NCBI GenBank assembly: GCA_900543035.1
Contig: UQPV01000001.1
Location: 1-64,000 of the forward strand
Direction: 5' to 3'
DNA length: 64,000 nucleotides
From: an uncultured Solobacterium sp.
Lineage (GTDB): Bacteria > Bacillota_I > Bacilli_A > Erysipelotrichales > Erysipelotrichaceae
Shown: positions 7,205 through 15,882 of the stretch, piece after piece
How the letters are laid out: every line of letters starts with the position of its first letter
Numbering within the stretch: the stretch's first letter is position 1
The notes under the pieces: model-generated
What the model was told of the DNA's origin: nothing
The model's input: the letters and a program-made list of their open reading frames with translations, nothing else
Database searches by the model: none
Program-made: the position numbers and the translations under genes

Positions 7205-8227
7205 TCATTCCCGTATCCGCCTTTTCGTATGCGGGTCGAAAAACAGACAGTCAGGCAGGTCGAAGCAGATGCTTTCCCCGCATGGCGCGGCAAGGGAGAG
7301 CACATGCAGCGGGATGCCGCGCCAGATCACATCAATGTGATGCAGCGCGCCGCTGCGGCGGCAGTCCATGATCTGCGCGCCTGGCCAGCCCTCATGCTGG
7401 ATCCGGATGTTCTCCCCGCGCACCGCCATCACCACTTCGCCCTGCGGCAGCGCAAAGGGAACAGGCATCTGTACCTGGGCGAAGCAGAGCTGACCGTCCT
7501 TCACCGAAGCAGGGATCACATTCATGCCGCTGGCCAGAAAGCCGGCGGCGAACAAATTGTCCGGATCAGCGTATACCTGCTCCGGCACGCCGCCTTGGAT
7601 GATCTTCCCCTCCTGCATGAGGAACATCTCATCCGCTAAACGCATGGCTTCCTGCTGATCATGCGTCACATAGAGCACGCTCAGCGAAAGGCTGCGCTGC
7701 AGACGGCGCAGCTCTTCCCCCAGCGCCTTGGCCAGCGGTGCGTCGAGCGCGCTGAACGGCTCGTCCATCAAGATCAGATCCGCCTCCTTCATGAGCGCCC
7801 GGGCGATGGCCGTCCGCTGCTTTTCCCCGCCGGAGAGATTGGCCGCGCTGCGCTCGAGCAAGTGCCCGATCTTCAGCATGCCGGCGATCTCCTGCGCCTT
7901 CCTCCTCGCATGCGCATCCTGTGTCGGGCTGGCAAACAGGATGTTTTCCAGCACGCTCATATGCGGGAAGCAGGCCGGGGTCTGAAAGACCATCGACAGC
8001 CGGCGCTGCTGCGGCGGCTGCTGGCTGATCTCCTCGCCCCGCAGGATGATCCTTCCCTGCGTACATGGCTGCAGGCCGGCGATCACTTCCAGCAATGTGC
8101 TCTTGCCGCAGCCGCTCGGTCCAAGCAGCACATGCAGCTTTCCCTGTTCCAGCGCCAGGCTGCACGCGTCGAGCGCGCGGAGCTCCCCATAGCTGTGTCC
8201 GAGCGCCTCACAGATCAGAATTTTCAT
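7205..8227 (-). CDS. ABC transporter ATP-binding protein, PotA/MalK/CysA type
   Basis: 340 residues from the ATG at 8225-8227, six bases after AGAGGG. Walker A GPSGCGKST (about residues 35-43), Q-loop VFQTPACFPHM, signature LSGGEKQR, Walker B LILMDEPFSALD and switch His VTHDQQEA are all intact. The last about 100 residues are a TOBE-like regulatory domain typical of importer ATPases for molybdate, sulfate, iron, polyamine or sugars. No permease or binding protein is next to it, so the substrate is open; it may serve a transporter encoded elsewhere. Its 3' end faces the VanY-like gene. Confidence 0.8.
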   Translation of the reverse strand: MKILICEALGHSYGELRALDACSLALEQGKLHVLLGPSGCGKSTLLEVIAGLQPCTQGRIILRGEEISQQPPQQRRLSMVFQTPACFPHMSVLENILFASPTQDAHARRKAQEIAGMLKIGHLLERSAANLSGGEKQRTAIARALMKEADLILMDEPFSALDAPLAKALGEELRRLQRSLSLSVLYVTHDQQEAMRLADEMFLMQEGKIIQGGVPEQVYADPDNLFAAGFLASGMNVIPASVKDGQLCFAQVQMPVPFALPQGEVVMAVRGENIRIQHEGWPGAQIMDCRRSGALHHIDVIWRGIPLHVLSLAAPCGESICFDLPDCLFFDPHTKRRIRE

Positions 8228-8269
8228 GCGCATCCCTCTTTTCCCAGTCATTATACTAAAATCCACGTG

Positions 8270-8303
8270 CAAAAAAAAGAACAGGACATCAGTCATCCTG
8301 TTC
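8270..8303 (-). terminator. terminator overlapping the end of the gerE-like gene
   Basis: GAACAGGA (8279-8286) pairs perfectly with TCCTGTTC (8296-8303); eight T follow on the minus strand. The stop codon of the gerE-like gene is in the loop. Confidence 0.85.
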
Positions 8304-8504
8304 CAGATCCAGCTCCTCCATGCGCAGCAGCTCGACGACTGCCTGCGCTCGTCCCTTGACGCCCAGCTTCAGCATCACATTGGAAATGTGATTGCGGACG
8401 GTCTTGTCCGAGATGCCCAGCTTTCCGGCGATCTCGCGGGTGGAGCAATTGCGGATCAGCAGTTCATATACCTCGCGTTCCCGCGGTGTCAGTATGCTGT
8501 ACGT
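8289..8504 (-). CDS. gerE: GerE-like LuxR-type HTH regulator with an ACG start codon
   Basis: 71 residues, against 74 for Bacillus GerE, and essentially only a LuxR-type helix-turn-helix. LTPREREVYELL, TREIAGKLGIS, KTVRNHISN and LGVKGRAQAVVELLR follow the GerE pattern closely. GerE is the late mother-cell regulator of coat genes and works with sigma K, which is also encoded in this window. There is no ATG, GTG or TTG in frame between an upstream in-frame TGA and the conserved region. Instead ACG (8502-8504) stands five bases after GGAGGG, exactly where a start belongs. It is either a real non-AUG start or a start-codon mutation. It follows uvrC by 28 bases and has its own terminator. Confidence 0.75.
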   Translation of the reverse strand, partial: TYSILTPREREVYELLIRNCSTREIAGKLGISDKTVRNHISNVMLKLGVKGRAQAVVELLRMEELDLEQDD

Positions 8505-8532
8505 AAGATCCCTCCATCACTCACACCCTATT

Positions 8533-10311
8533 CTATGCATCATCTTTGATCTGGTCCAGATGATGAAGAAGATGATAGATGTTTTCAGCGACTTTTTCCG
8601 GAACGACCTCGCTGATTTCTTCCACGCTGGCTGCCTTCAGGTTCTTCAGCGAGCCGAACCGTTTCCAGATGGCCTTCTTGCGCACCTCGCCCAGCCCTTC
8701 CACCTCATCGAGGATAGAGCGGGTCATCGCCTTCTTGCGCAGCCGCCGGTGATAGCTGATCGCAAAGCGGTGCACCTCATCCTGCATGCGCGTCAACAGA
8801 AAGAACAGCGCCCCTTCCTTTTCGATCGGGATGATCTTGCCCTGATCGTCCATCAGATCAGAAGTGTTGTGATGCTCATCCTTCACCAGGCCGCAGATGG
8901 TCAAATCGATATCGAGCATCTCCCGGATCTCGCAGGCAGCCTCCACCTGCTGCAAGCCGCCGTCGACGACCAGCAGATCAGGCATCCTGCCGTTTTCCTT
9001 CAACAGCCGGAAATAGCGGCGGTAGAGCGCCTCACGCATGCTGTCCATATCCGAGCGGTATTCCTGCAGCCGATACAGGCGATAGCCCTGCTTGTATGGC
9101 TCGCCGTCCATGAACACGACCATGCCGCTGACATTGAACGTACCGGCCAGATGTGAGTTATCGAAGATCTCGATGCGATGGATCTCCTTGCCGAAGATGC
9201 GGGAAAGCTGCGCCATGGCCACCTCGCGCTCCTGCTCCTTGCGCTCCACCAGCGTAAATTTCTGCTCATGGGCGTTCTTTGCGTTGCGCAGCACCATCTC
9301 CACCAGCTTTGCCTTGCTTCCGCGCTGCGGCTGGACGATCTTGCTGCCATACAGCTCGACGAGCGCGCCGACATCATATGTCTTCGGCAGCAGGATCTCA
9401 TTGGGCAGCGGGTTATGCTCATAATACTGCACGATGAACGAGATGAAGGCGTCCATCTCCTCTTCATACAGCGGCGTCACAGACAGCGTGCGTTCCAGCA
9501 GCTTTCCGCCGCGCATGAAGAAGCCCTGGATGGAGATATATCCTTTGTCGACATAATAGCCGAACACATCGCGATCCAGATGATCGCTGAAATCGATCTG
9601 CTGGCGGTCGATGATGTGCTGGATGGACAGGATCATCTCATGGATCTCCTGCGCCCGCTCAAACTGCAGCTTTTCGCTCGCCTCCTGCATCTGGCGCTTC
9701 AGCTCCTCGATCGTCTCTTTCACATCGCCGCGCAGGAATTTCTGGATGTCGCTGCGCATCTTCGCATATTCCTCCTCGCTCACTTCCCGTATGCAAGGAC
9801 CCAGACACTGCCCGATATGATAATACAGACATTCCTTTTTCGGCAGATGGCGGCATTTGCGCAGCGGATACATGCGGTTGACGAGCTTCATCGTATCATA
9901 CGCCGCTCCCGAATCCGGATAAGGGCCGAAATACGTGGCTTTCTTATCCTTCGTGTTGCGCACGACCTCCAGCCTGGGCGCCTTTTCCCGCGTCAGCTTC
10001 AGATAAGGATACGTCTTGTCATCCATGAACATGATGTTGAAGGGCGGCGTATGCTTCTTGATCAGGTTGATCTCAAGCAGCAGCGCTTCCTTCTCGCTCC
10101 CGGTCACGATGTATTCGAAATCATCGATGTTGGCGACCAGACGGGTCGTCTTCAGATCATGTGCGCCGACAAAATACTGTCTCACCCGGTTCTTGAGCAC
10201 CTTCGCCTTGCCGACATAGATGATGTCTCCTCGGACATTCTTCATCAGATAACAGCCCGGCAGCGCCGGCAGGATGGCCAGCTTGTCGGCGATCTTTTCC
10301 ATGTTAGCCAT
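8533..10311 (-). CDS. uvrC: UvrABC excinuclease subunit C
   Basis: 592 residues, full length. It makes both incisions in nucleotide excision repair after UvrA/UvrB load onto damage. N-terminal GIY-YIG nuclease domain (LPGCYLMKNVRGDIIYVGKA, about residues 15-35), the conserved cysteines CLYYHIGQCLGPC (about 160-172), a UvrB-binding UVR segment (about 200-235), the RNase H-like 5' nuclease domain with DNSHLAG and VVDGG, and C-terminal helix-hairpin-helix repeats. Its start overlaps the end of mutS2 by eight bases (ATGGCTAA), so the two are translationally coupled. Confidence 0.95.
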   Translation of the reverse strand: MANMEKIADKLAILPALPGCYLMKNVRGDIIYVGKAKVLKNRVRQYFVGAHDLKTTRLVANIDDFEYIVTGSEKEALLLEINLIKKHTPPFNIMFMDDKTYPYLKLTREKAPRLEVVRNTKDKKATYFGPYPDSGAAYDTMKLVNRMYPLRKCRHLPKKECLYYHIGQCLGPCIREVSEEEYAKMRSDIQKFLRGDVKETIEELKRQMQEASEKLQFERAQEIHEMILSIQHIIDRQQIDFSDHLDRDVFGYYVDKGYISIQGFFMRGGKLLERTLSVTPLYEEEMDAFISFIVQYYEHNPLPNEILLPKTYDVGALVELYGSKIVQPQRGSKAKLVEMVLRNAKNAHEQKFTLVERKEQEREVAMAQLSRIFGKEIHRIEIFDNSHLAGTFNVSGMVVFMDGEPYKQGYRLYRLQEYRSDMDSMREALYRRYFRLLKENGRMPDLLVVDGGLQQVEAACEIREMLDIDLTICGLVKDEHHNTSDLMDDQGKIIPIEKEGALFFLLTRMQDEVHRFAISYHRRLRKKAMTRSILDEVEGLGEVRKKAIWKRFGSLKNLKAASVEEISEVVPEKVAENIYHLLHHLDQIKDDA

Positions 10312-12637
10312 GCTTCTTCCCCTTCTGCTTCAGCTCGACCACCGTCGCGCCCAGACCGCCTTCGCCCTGCGCTCCCATGCGGAAGCTTTCCACGTTCACA
10401 TTCCGCTTCAGGTAGGCGTGCACCGCCTTGCGCAGCGCGCCTGTCCCCATGCCGTGGATGATCCGCACGCTGGACGCCTTGTTCAGCAGCGCGTTATCCA
10501 GATATTTGTCCACCACGGCCAGCGCTTCATCCACATGCATGCCGATGACATTGCACTCCAGCGGGAACGAGGAAGACGACGGCTTGCGATAGCCCTTTCC
10601 TTCCTTTTTCTTTTCCGGCGGCTGCATCTTTTCCAGCTCATCGCACTTGACGTTCATCTTCATGCCGTTGGCCAGCACGACCGCCTTGTTCTTGCTCAGC
10701 GAGATGACCTCGCCATGGTAATTTAGGCGCCTCAGACGCACATAATCGCCGACCTTGATCTCCTCGTCCACAGGAGATGTGGCTTCGGGATCGCGCTGAT
10801 CCGGCTGCATCTCCCGCAGCTGATGCAGCTTCTGGGATACCTCATGCGGCTTATGATCCGCTTTCATGTCCCGCAGCTCCCGAATGATCTGCTCAGCCTG
10901 CTGCATGCGCTCCTCATAAGATTCGCGCGCCTGCTCATAGGCCTTCTGTACGGCATCCTCGCTGCGGCGGCGAAGCTTTTCCTGCTCGCGGAGCAGATCC
11001 CTGCGCAGCTGCTGCACCTCATCCAGACGGGCATGCAGGCGTTCCTTCTCCTCGTTCACCTGCTGCAGCTGCCGTTCCAGCCGCTCCATCACCGATGCTT
11101 CCTCGCTCTGCCCTTCCTGCTTCAGCTGCTGCGCGCGGTCCACGATCGCCGCGCTGAGATGATAGCGGCGGGCGATGGCAAAGGCGTTGGACTGTCCGCT
11201 GACCCCTTCCAGATAATGATAAGTCGGCGTCATCGTCTCCATGTCGAAAGCGACGCAAGAGACCATCATATCGTCGCATGCCGCCGCGTAAGTCTTCACG
11301 CGCGCAAAATGCGTGGAAGCGACGAGCGTGCTGTGCCGGCGGCCAAGCTCCTCCAGAATGGCGATCGCCAGACATTCTCCTTCCGCCGGGTCTGTTCCGC
11401 TGCCCAGCTCATCGAGGATGATGAAGGAGCGTGCGTCCGCAAGCTCGCAGATCCTCGCCAGGCGGGAAAGGTGGCTCGAGAACGTCGACAGCGATTCCTG
11501 GATGGACTGCTGGTCGCCGACATCCAGCAGGATGCGCTGATAGAAGGGGACGATCGCGCGCTCGCACAATACCGGGAAGCCGGCATGCGTCAATATGACG
11601 AACAGCGCGATGGTCTTGAGCGTGACCGTCTTTCCGCCCGTGTTCGATCCGCTGATGAGCAGCCGGCGGCGCGGCTCCCGCATCTCATACGTATTGGCGA
11701 CGACCGATGCCGCCGGGATGAGCGGATGACGCGCTTCCTTCAACAGCAGGTGCGCATCCTGGGTATTCAGCGAAGCCACACATCCATCGTTGGCATTGCA
11801 CCACGCGGCCTTGGCAAAGATGACATCCAATAGCGTCATCGTATCCAGGTTGGCGCTCAGCTCGTCCGCTTCTTCCCTGACCTTTGCGCTGAGCCCGCTC
11901 AGGATGCGCTCGACTTCCTGCTGCTCCTCGCTTTCCAATGCCTGCAGCCGGTTATTGAGCGAAACGAGCGCGCCCGGCTCCAGGTAGACCGCCTGTCCGC
12001 TGGCGCTCTCGCCATGAACGATCCCCTTAGTGCTGTTCTTCTCGCTGACCTTCACCAGCACACAAGTGCGCCCGCCTCTGATCGCGGTGATCGTATCCAT
12101 GAGGATGTCCTTATGCGCTGAGATGAACCGCCTTGCCTCTTCGCTGATCATCGCGCTCAGCTCGCCGCGGCGCTGACGCAGGGAGGCCAGCTGCGCGCTG
12201 GCATGATCAAACACATCGCCATCCTGCGAGATGCACCGCGCGACTTCTTTTTCCAGGCGATGCTCATCGATCAGCGCATCGCGCAGTTCGCGCAGCTCCT
12301 CCATCTCCTCATCGCAATGCCCGAGGAACTTCCGCACCCGCGCACAGGTGCGGATGAAGCGAACGATGGCATACAGCTCGCCCGGACGCAGCGTCATGCC
12401 CTTATCCGCCCGCTGCAGATGAGCAGAGATATCGAGGATATCCTCATCAGGGAACTGCAGATGCACCCGCAGCAGCGCCGAAGCCTGCGCGCAGCGGCGC
12501 AATTCCCGGCGGATCCATAACGTGTCAAAACGGGGCATCTGCGCCATGAGCAGCGCTCTGCCCGCGTCAAATGCGCACCGCTGCGCGATCTGTCGTTTGA
12601 CGGCGGAAAACTCCACCGATTCATAGTTTTCGTTCAT
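10304..12637 (-). CDS. mutS2: endonuclease MutS2
   Basis: 777 residues from the ATG that overlaps the cvpA stop (ATGA). MutS2 proteins bind branched DNA or collided ribosomes and carry a C-terminal Smr nuclease. Walker A ISGSNTGGKT is near residues 330-340 and Walker B FIILDELGSGTDPAEG near 405-420. A long coiled coil (about 510-620) is rich in Glu, Arg and Gln, and the Smr domain occupies the last 80 residues with HGMGTGALR. The usual LDLRG motif at the start of Smr reads CNVIGM here, so the residue set used for cleavage is altered. It sits between cvpA and uvrC in one operon. Confidence 0.9.
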   Translation of the reverse strand: MNENYESVEFSAVKRQIAQRCAFDAGRALLMAQMPRFDTLWIRRELRRCAQASALLRVHLQFPDEDILDISAHLQRADKGMTLRPGELYAIVRFIRTCARVRKFLGHCDEEMEELRELRDALIDEHRLEKEVARCISQDGDVFDHASAQLASLRQRRGELSAMISEEARRFISAHKDILMDTITAIRGGRTCVLVKVSEKNSTKGIVHGESASGQAVYLEPGALVSLNNRLQALESEEQQEVERILSGLSAKVREEADELSANLDTMTLLDVIFAKAAWCNANDGCVASLNTQDAHLLLKEARHPLIPAASVVANTYEMREPRRRLLISGSNTGGKTVTLKTIALFVILTHAGFPVLCERAIVPFYQRILLDVGDQQSIQESLSTFSSHLSRLARICELADARSFIILDELGSGTDPAEGECLAIAILEELGRRHSTLVASTHFARVKTYAAACDDMMVSCVAFDMETMTPTYHYLEGVSGQSNAFAIARRYHLSAAIVDRAQQLKQEGQSEEASVMERLERQLQQVNEEKERLHARLDEVQQLRRDLLREQEKLRRRSEDAVQKAYEQARESYEERMQQAEQIIRELRDMKADHKPHEVSQKLHQLREMQPDQRDPEATSPVDEEIKVGDYVRLRRLNYHGEVISLSKNKAVVLANGMKMNVKCDELEKMQPPEKKKEGKGYRKPSSSSFPLECNVIGMHVDEALAVVDKYLDNALLNKASSVRIIHGMGTGALRKAVHAYLKRNVNVESFRMGAQGEGGLGATVVELKQKGKKHG

Positions 12638-13290
12638 TGCTGCTGCGATTCCAGCCACGCTGAAACCGCGTCCTCCTCTCCGTTTTCCCTGATCCATTCT
12701 TCCAGCTCTTCCTTCAGCGCATCGCTGCTCTCATCCAGACCCTGCAGCTCATCGGCCAGCTTCAGCCCGTCAATGAGCTGAGCGCCCTGCGTGAAGACCG
12801 CGTCACACAGCGGTTCGTAAAAGCGCAGGATGGATCGCTGGACGATCTGCGCGCCCTGCGGGATCAGGGGCAGATACAGGATCATCAGCAGGACATAGGT
12901 CACGATGAATGCCTTGACTGCCCCGAGCACGGCCCCGAGCAGATGGTTGAACCAGCCGACGACCGGGACATGGTTGAGCGCCTTGGCAAATGGATGCAAT
13001 ATCCAAGTAAACAGGCGGATGATCAACAGGATGATCACGAACCAGGCGACCGCGCTGATCCGCGAGCTGAAAAACCCGTTGAGCATATCCACATCGGAAA
13101 CGTCCACCTGAATGAGCGGCATCAGGTCTGCCATCACATCGCTCATCCACCATGCCAGCACGGCCGCGACCAGCCAGGAGAACAGATCGACCAGCTGCAG
13201 CAGAAAGCCGCGCTGCCATGAGCGGACAAGGCACAGGAGCAGACAGACGATCAATATCACATCAAAAAAAGGAATCCAGTTCATTTCCAT
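12634..13290 (-). CDS. CvpA family membrane protein
   Basis: 218 residues with four hydrophobic helices (about 9-28, 36-50, 80-100 and 118-145) and an acidic cytoplasmic tail. CvpA proteins are linked to colicin V production and envelope homeostasis; the exact role is unclear. The pattern RSWQRGFLLQLVDLFSWLVA and the GWFNHLLGAVLGAVKAF segment are family-typical. In many Bacillota cvpA stands directly before mutS2, as here, with overlapping stop and start codons. The start has AGAGGTAA upstream. Confidence 0.85.
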   Translation of the reverse strand: MEMNWIPFFDVILIVCLLLCLVRSWQRGFLLQLVDLFSWLVAAVLAWWMSDVMADLMPLIQVDVSDVDMLNGFFSSRISAVAWFVIILLIIRLFTWILHPFAKALNHVPVVGWFNHLLGAVLGAVKAFIVTYVLLMILYLPLIPQGAQIVQRSILRFYEPLCDAVFTQGAQLIDGLKLADELQGLDESSDALKEELEEWIRENGEEDAVSAWLESQQQ

Positions 13291-13396
13291 TTGCTTACCT
13301 CTCTTCGTTCCTTTATTCTACCACAGATATGGGCGCATTTCACCACGGCGGCTGTACTTGACGCCTTGCCTGTGGTAGAATACGGACGGTGATTTG

Positions 13397-14257
13397 ATGT
13401 CAGTACATACCATAACGATGTCCCCGCAGCAGATCAGCGCGCTGGAAAAGCAGCTGCAGGGATGCGAAAAACGCAAGACCCCGCCCTATGCCCGTTATCA
13501 ATACCGGCTCAGCGACTGTGTCATTACCGCTTATGAAAGCGGGAAGGTCGTCTTCCAGGGCGAAGGCGCCGATCTGTATGCGGCGCCGTTTGCCCAGGCA
13601 CGGCCCAAGGCAGCAGCGGGCTTTCCGCAGGCCGGAAGCGATGAAGTCGGCACCGGCGACTATTTCGGGCCGATGGTCGTCTGCGCGGCCCTGGTCACGG
13701 CAGAAGACCTGCCTCTGCTTCAGCAGCTGGGCGTGACCGACAGCAAGCTGCTCAGCGATGACGCCATCCGCGCCTGCGCACCGAAGCTGACCGCCGCGCT
13801 GAGATACAGCGTGCTCATCCTCGACGACGACACCTACAACCGGGTCCATGAACACGACAATATGGTCGCGATCAAATGCAAGCTGCACAATCAGGCTTAC
13901 GTGCACCTGCAGCGCAAGGCCGGCGGCCTGCCCGGCTCGATCATCATCGATCAGTTCGTGCAGGAAAAAAGCTATTACCGCTATCTCCGCGATCAGCCGC
14001 AGATCATCCGCGGCATCCACTTTGAGACCAAGGCGGAAAGCCGCTACCCCGCCGTCGCGGCTGCCAGCGTCATCGCGCGCTATGCCTTCCTGAAAGCGTG
14101 CGACCAGATGGCGCAGCGCTATGCGTTCACCTTTCCCAAGGGCGCCGGCGCGGCCGTCGATCAGGCGATCCGCCAATTCGTGCAGGCCCATGGTCAGGAA
14201 GCGCTCGCCCATGTGGCCAAGCTGCACTTCGCCAATACCGCGAAGGCGCTAAAATAA
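13397..14257 (+). CDS. rnhC: ribonuclease HIII
   Basis: 286 residues. It cleaves RNA in RNA:DNA hybrids. The N-terminal about 80 residues form the TBP-like substrate-binding domain typical of HIII. The catalytic domain begins GSDEVGTGDYFGP (about residues 80-92), carrying the first Asp and Glu. TDSK, IIIDQF and the late SVIARYAFL region supply the other acidic and structural residues. The ATG at 13397 was preferred over a TTG one codon earlier. It is divergent from cvpA-mutS2-uvrC, a common neighbourhood for rnhC in Bacillota. Confidence 0.95.
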   Translation: MSVHTITMSPQQISALEKQLQGCEKRKTPPYARYQYRLSDCVITAYESGKVVFQGEGADLYAAPFAQARPKAAAGFPQAGSDEVGTGDYFGPMVVCAALVTAEDLPLLQQLGVTDSKLLSDDAIRACAPKLTAALRYSVLILDDDTYNRVHEHDNMVAIKCKLHNQAYVHLQRKAGGLPGSIIIDQFVQEKSYYRYLRDQPQIIRGIHFETKAESRYPAVAAASVIARYAFLKACDQMAQRYAFTFPKGAGAAVDQAIRQFVQAHGQEALAHVAKLHFANTAKALK

Positions 14258-14291
14258 ATGTACTCTGCGCACATACAGAGTACATTTATTT
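14252..14291. terminator. bidirectional terminator between rnhC and comEB
   Basis: A 16-bp perfect stem, AAATAAATGTACTCTG with CAGAGTACATTTATTT, has T runs on both outer sides, so it can end both converging genes. Confidence 0.9.
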
Positions 14292-14762
14292 TTTTTCGAC
14301 GCTGAGCGTGATCTGATAAGGCAGCTGCACCAGTTCGACCCCGGCCGCCTGCAGCATCTTCTTGCTGGCGATGACCCCGTCGGTATCTGCATACTTATCG
14401 CTTTCATACACGATGCGGCGGATCCCGCTCTGGATGATGGCCTTCGCGCATTCGTTGCAGGGAAACAGCGAGACATAGATGCTGCAGCCATGCAGATCCT
14501 GGGTGCTGTTCAGGATGGCATTGAGCTCCGCATGGACGACAAACGGATATTTCGTGTCCAGAAACGATCCCTCGCGCCCCCATGGAAATTCGTCATCGTC
14601 GCAGCCGATCGGGAACCCATTATACCCGATGCCGACGACCTTTCGCTCTGATGAGACGATGCAGGCGCCGACCTGCGTGGAAGGATCCTTGGAGCGCAGC
14701 GCGCTCAGATGCGCCAGGCCCATGAAATAATCATCCCAGCTCAACACATTCAATCTTTTCAT
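14286..14762 (-). CDS. comEB: ComE operon protein 2 / dCMP deaminase family
   Basis: 158 residues. A zinc-dependent cytidine-deaminase-fold enzyme, most likely converting dCMP to dUMP for thymidylate synthesis. Active-site motifs are VVHAELNAI (His and catalytic Glu) and SLFPCNECAKAI (PCxxC zinc cysteines). GYNGFPIGCDD is the usual nucleotide-binding loop. No other com genes are near. The start has GAGAGG upstream and the last residues overlap the shared terminator. Confidence 0.88.
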   Translation of the reverse strand: MKRLNVLSWDDYFMGLAHLSALRSKDPSTQVGACIVSSERKVVGIGYNGFPIGCDDDEFPWGREGSFLDTKYPFVVHAELNAILNSTQDLHGCSIYVSLFPCNECAKAIIQSGIRRIVYESDKYADTDGVIASKKMLQAAGVELVQLPYQITLSVEKK

Positions 14763-14817
14763 CGTGCTTCCTCTCTTTCGTCACCTTTTATTATATCCAT
14801 TCCGCGTGCGCTGTAAA

Positions 14818-15882
14818 TCAAAACCATGCGATCACGAACATCCCGGCCCCAAGCAGCAGCGATGCGGCAAGCGTATGGACAAAGCGCGGATCGCGGCGTT
14901 CGCGCAGATGGCAGATCCAGCTGCAGAGCGCGCCTGCGCCCGCACCGCCGGCAAACGCCGCCAATTCTGCGCCCGGAACCATCATGGCGATGATGCCCCA
15001 CAGACACAGCCGCGCGGCATGCGTGCGCATCAGCGGGAAGCGCCAGAAATGGGTCAGGCAGAGCTCACAGAGCACTGCGCCCAGAAAAGCAGCGATCAGC
15101 GCGGTCGGCATGGCTGCCGCCGACTCTGCCCCGCCGAGCAGCAGACAGATCCCGCCGGCATACGCGCCGCTGAGCAGCGAAGCCGCAAAGCCGCGCGGGA
15201 GCAGGTTCTCCGCGCTGAGCGACACCATGAACAGCGCAGGCAGCTGCACCAGGGCCCACGGCGTCTCCAGGGCGAATGAGCAGCTGAACAGCCGCCAGAG
15301 CGCATGCGCGTCCAGTATGGCATCGCGGCTGAAGCCGGCAGAAACGCCCGTGTGCTGGAAAGCCAGCGAAAGCGCGATCACCAAGACGAACAGCGCCAGC
15401 GTCTTGCGGGGAAACAAGGCGGCGAGGGTGCGCCACACATGCGGCCGGCGGTGCGTCTCCTCCATGCGGCGGCTCAGCCTCGCCAGTTCCGCCCGCGCGT
15501 CGCTCACCTCATGCAGCTGTCCGCGCGCATCGGGAAAGGCCCGCGCGAACGCGAGATCATCGTTCCTGAGCAAAGCGACCTGCCGGATCTCCTCATCCTC
15601 GAAGCTCTCCGCGCGCTGATCCACATTGACGACGATGACCTTGCTCTCCCGATGGATGAGATCGCAGATCACCCGGTTCACCTGACGCAGATAGCTCTGC
15701 TTGCTTTGCAGCTCCTCCCTGCTTTCCCTGCACAGGCGCAGGATGGGGAAGCTGCGGTTCTTCGGCTGGATGAGCCAGAGGTCATCGCGGTCCTGCTGCA
15801 CCGAGACGATCGTATACCCTTTCTCGCTCACGAAATATGCCAGCAGCTGCGCCAAAGCGACATCCAGATTCAGATAATCCAT
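14818..15882 (-). CDS. rhomboid-fold membrane protein without catalytic dyad (pseudoprotease)
   Basis: 354 residues. A soluble N-terminal domain (about 1-150) is followed by six or seven closely spaced membrane helices. The region LWRLFSCSFALETPWALVQLPALF aligns in order with the rhomboid L1 region (WRLxTxxFxHxxxxHLxxNM) but lacks its His and Asn residues. The GxSG serine motif of helix 4 reads AAMPTAL, and the helix-6 His position falls in AAFAGG. It therefore keeps the fold pattern but not the serine-histidine dyad. It begins immediately after the rluD stop codon, so it is co-transcribed with lspA and rluD. Confidence 0.65.
   Translation of the reverse strand: MDYLNLDVALAQLLAYFVSEKGYTIVSVQQDRDDLWLIQPKNRSFPILRLCRESREELQSKQSYLRQVNRVICDLIHRESKVIVVNVDQRAESFEDEEIRQVALLRNDDLAFARAFPDARGQLHEVSDARAELARLSRRMEETHRRPHVWRTLAALFPRKTLALFVLVIALSLAFQHTGVSAGFSRDAILDAHALWRLFSCSFALETPWALVQLPALFMVSLSAENLLPRGFAASLLSGAYAGGICLLLGGAESAAAMPTALIAAFLGAVLCELCLTHFWRFPLMRTHAARLCLWGIIAMMVPGAELAAFAGGAGAGALCSWICHLRERRDPRFVHTLAASLLLGAGMFVIAWF

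Noticed and set aside
9178..10461. 427-codon plus-strand frame opposite uvrC
   Set aside because: Shadow of a gene with complete UvrC motifs.
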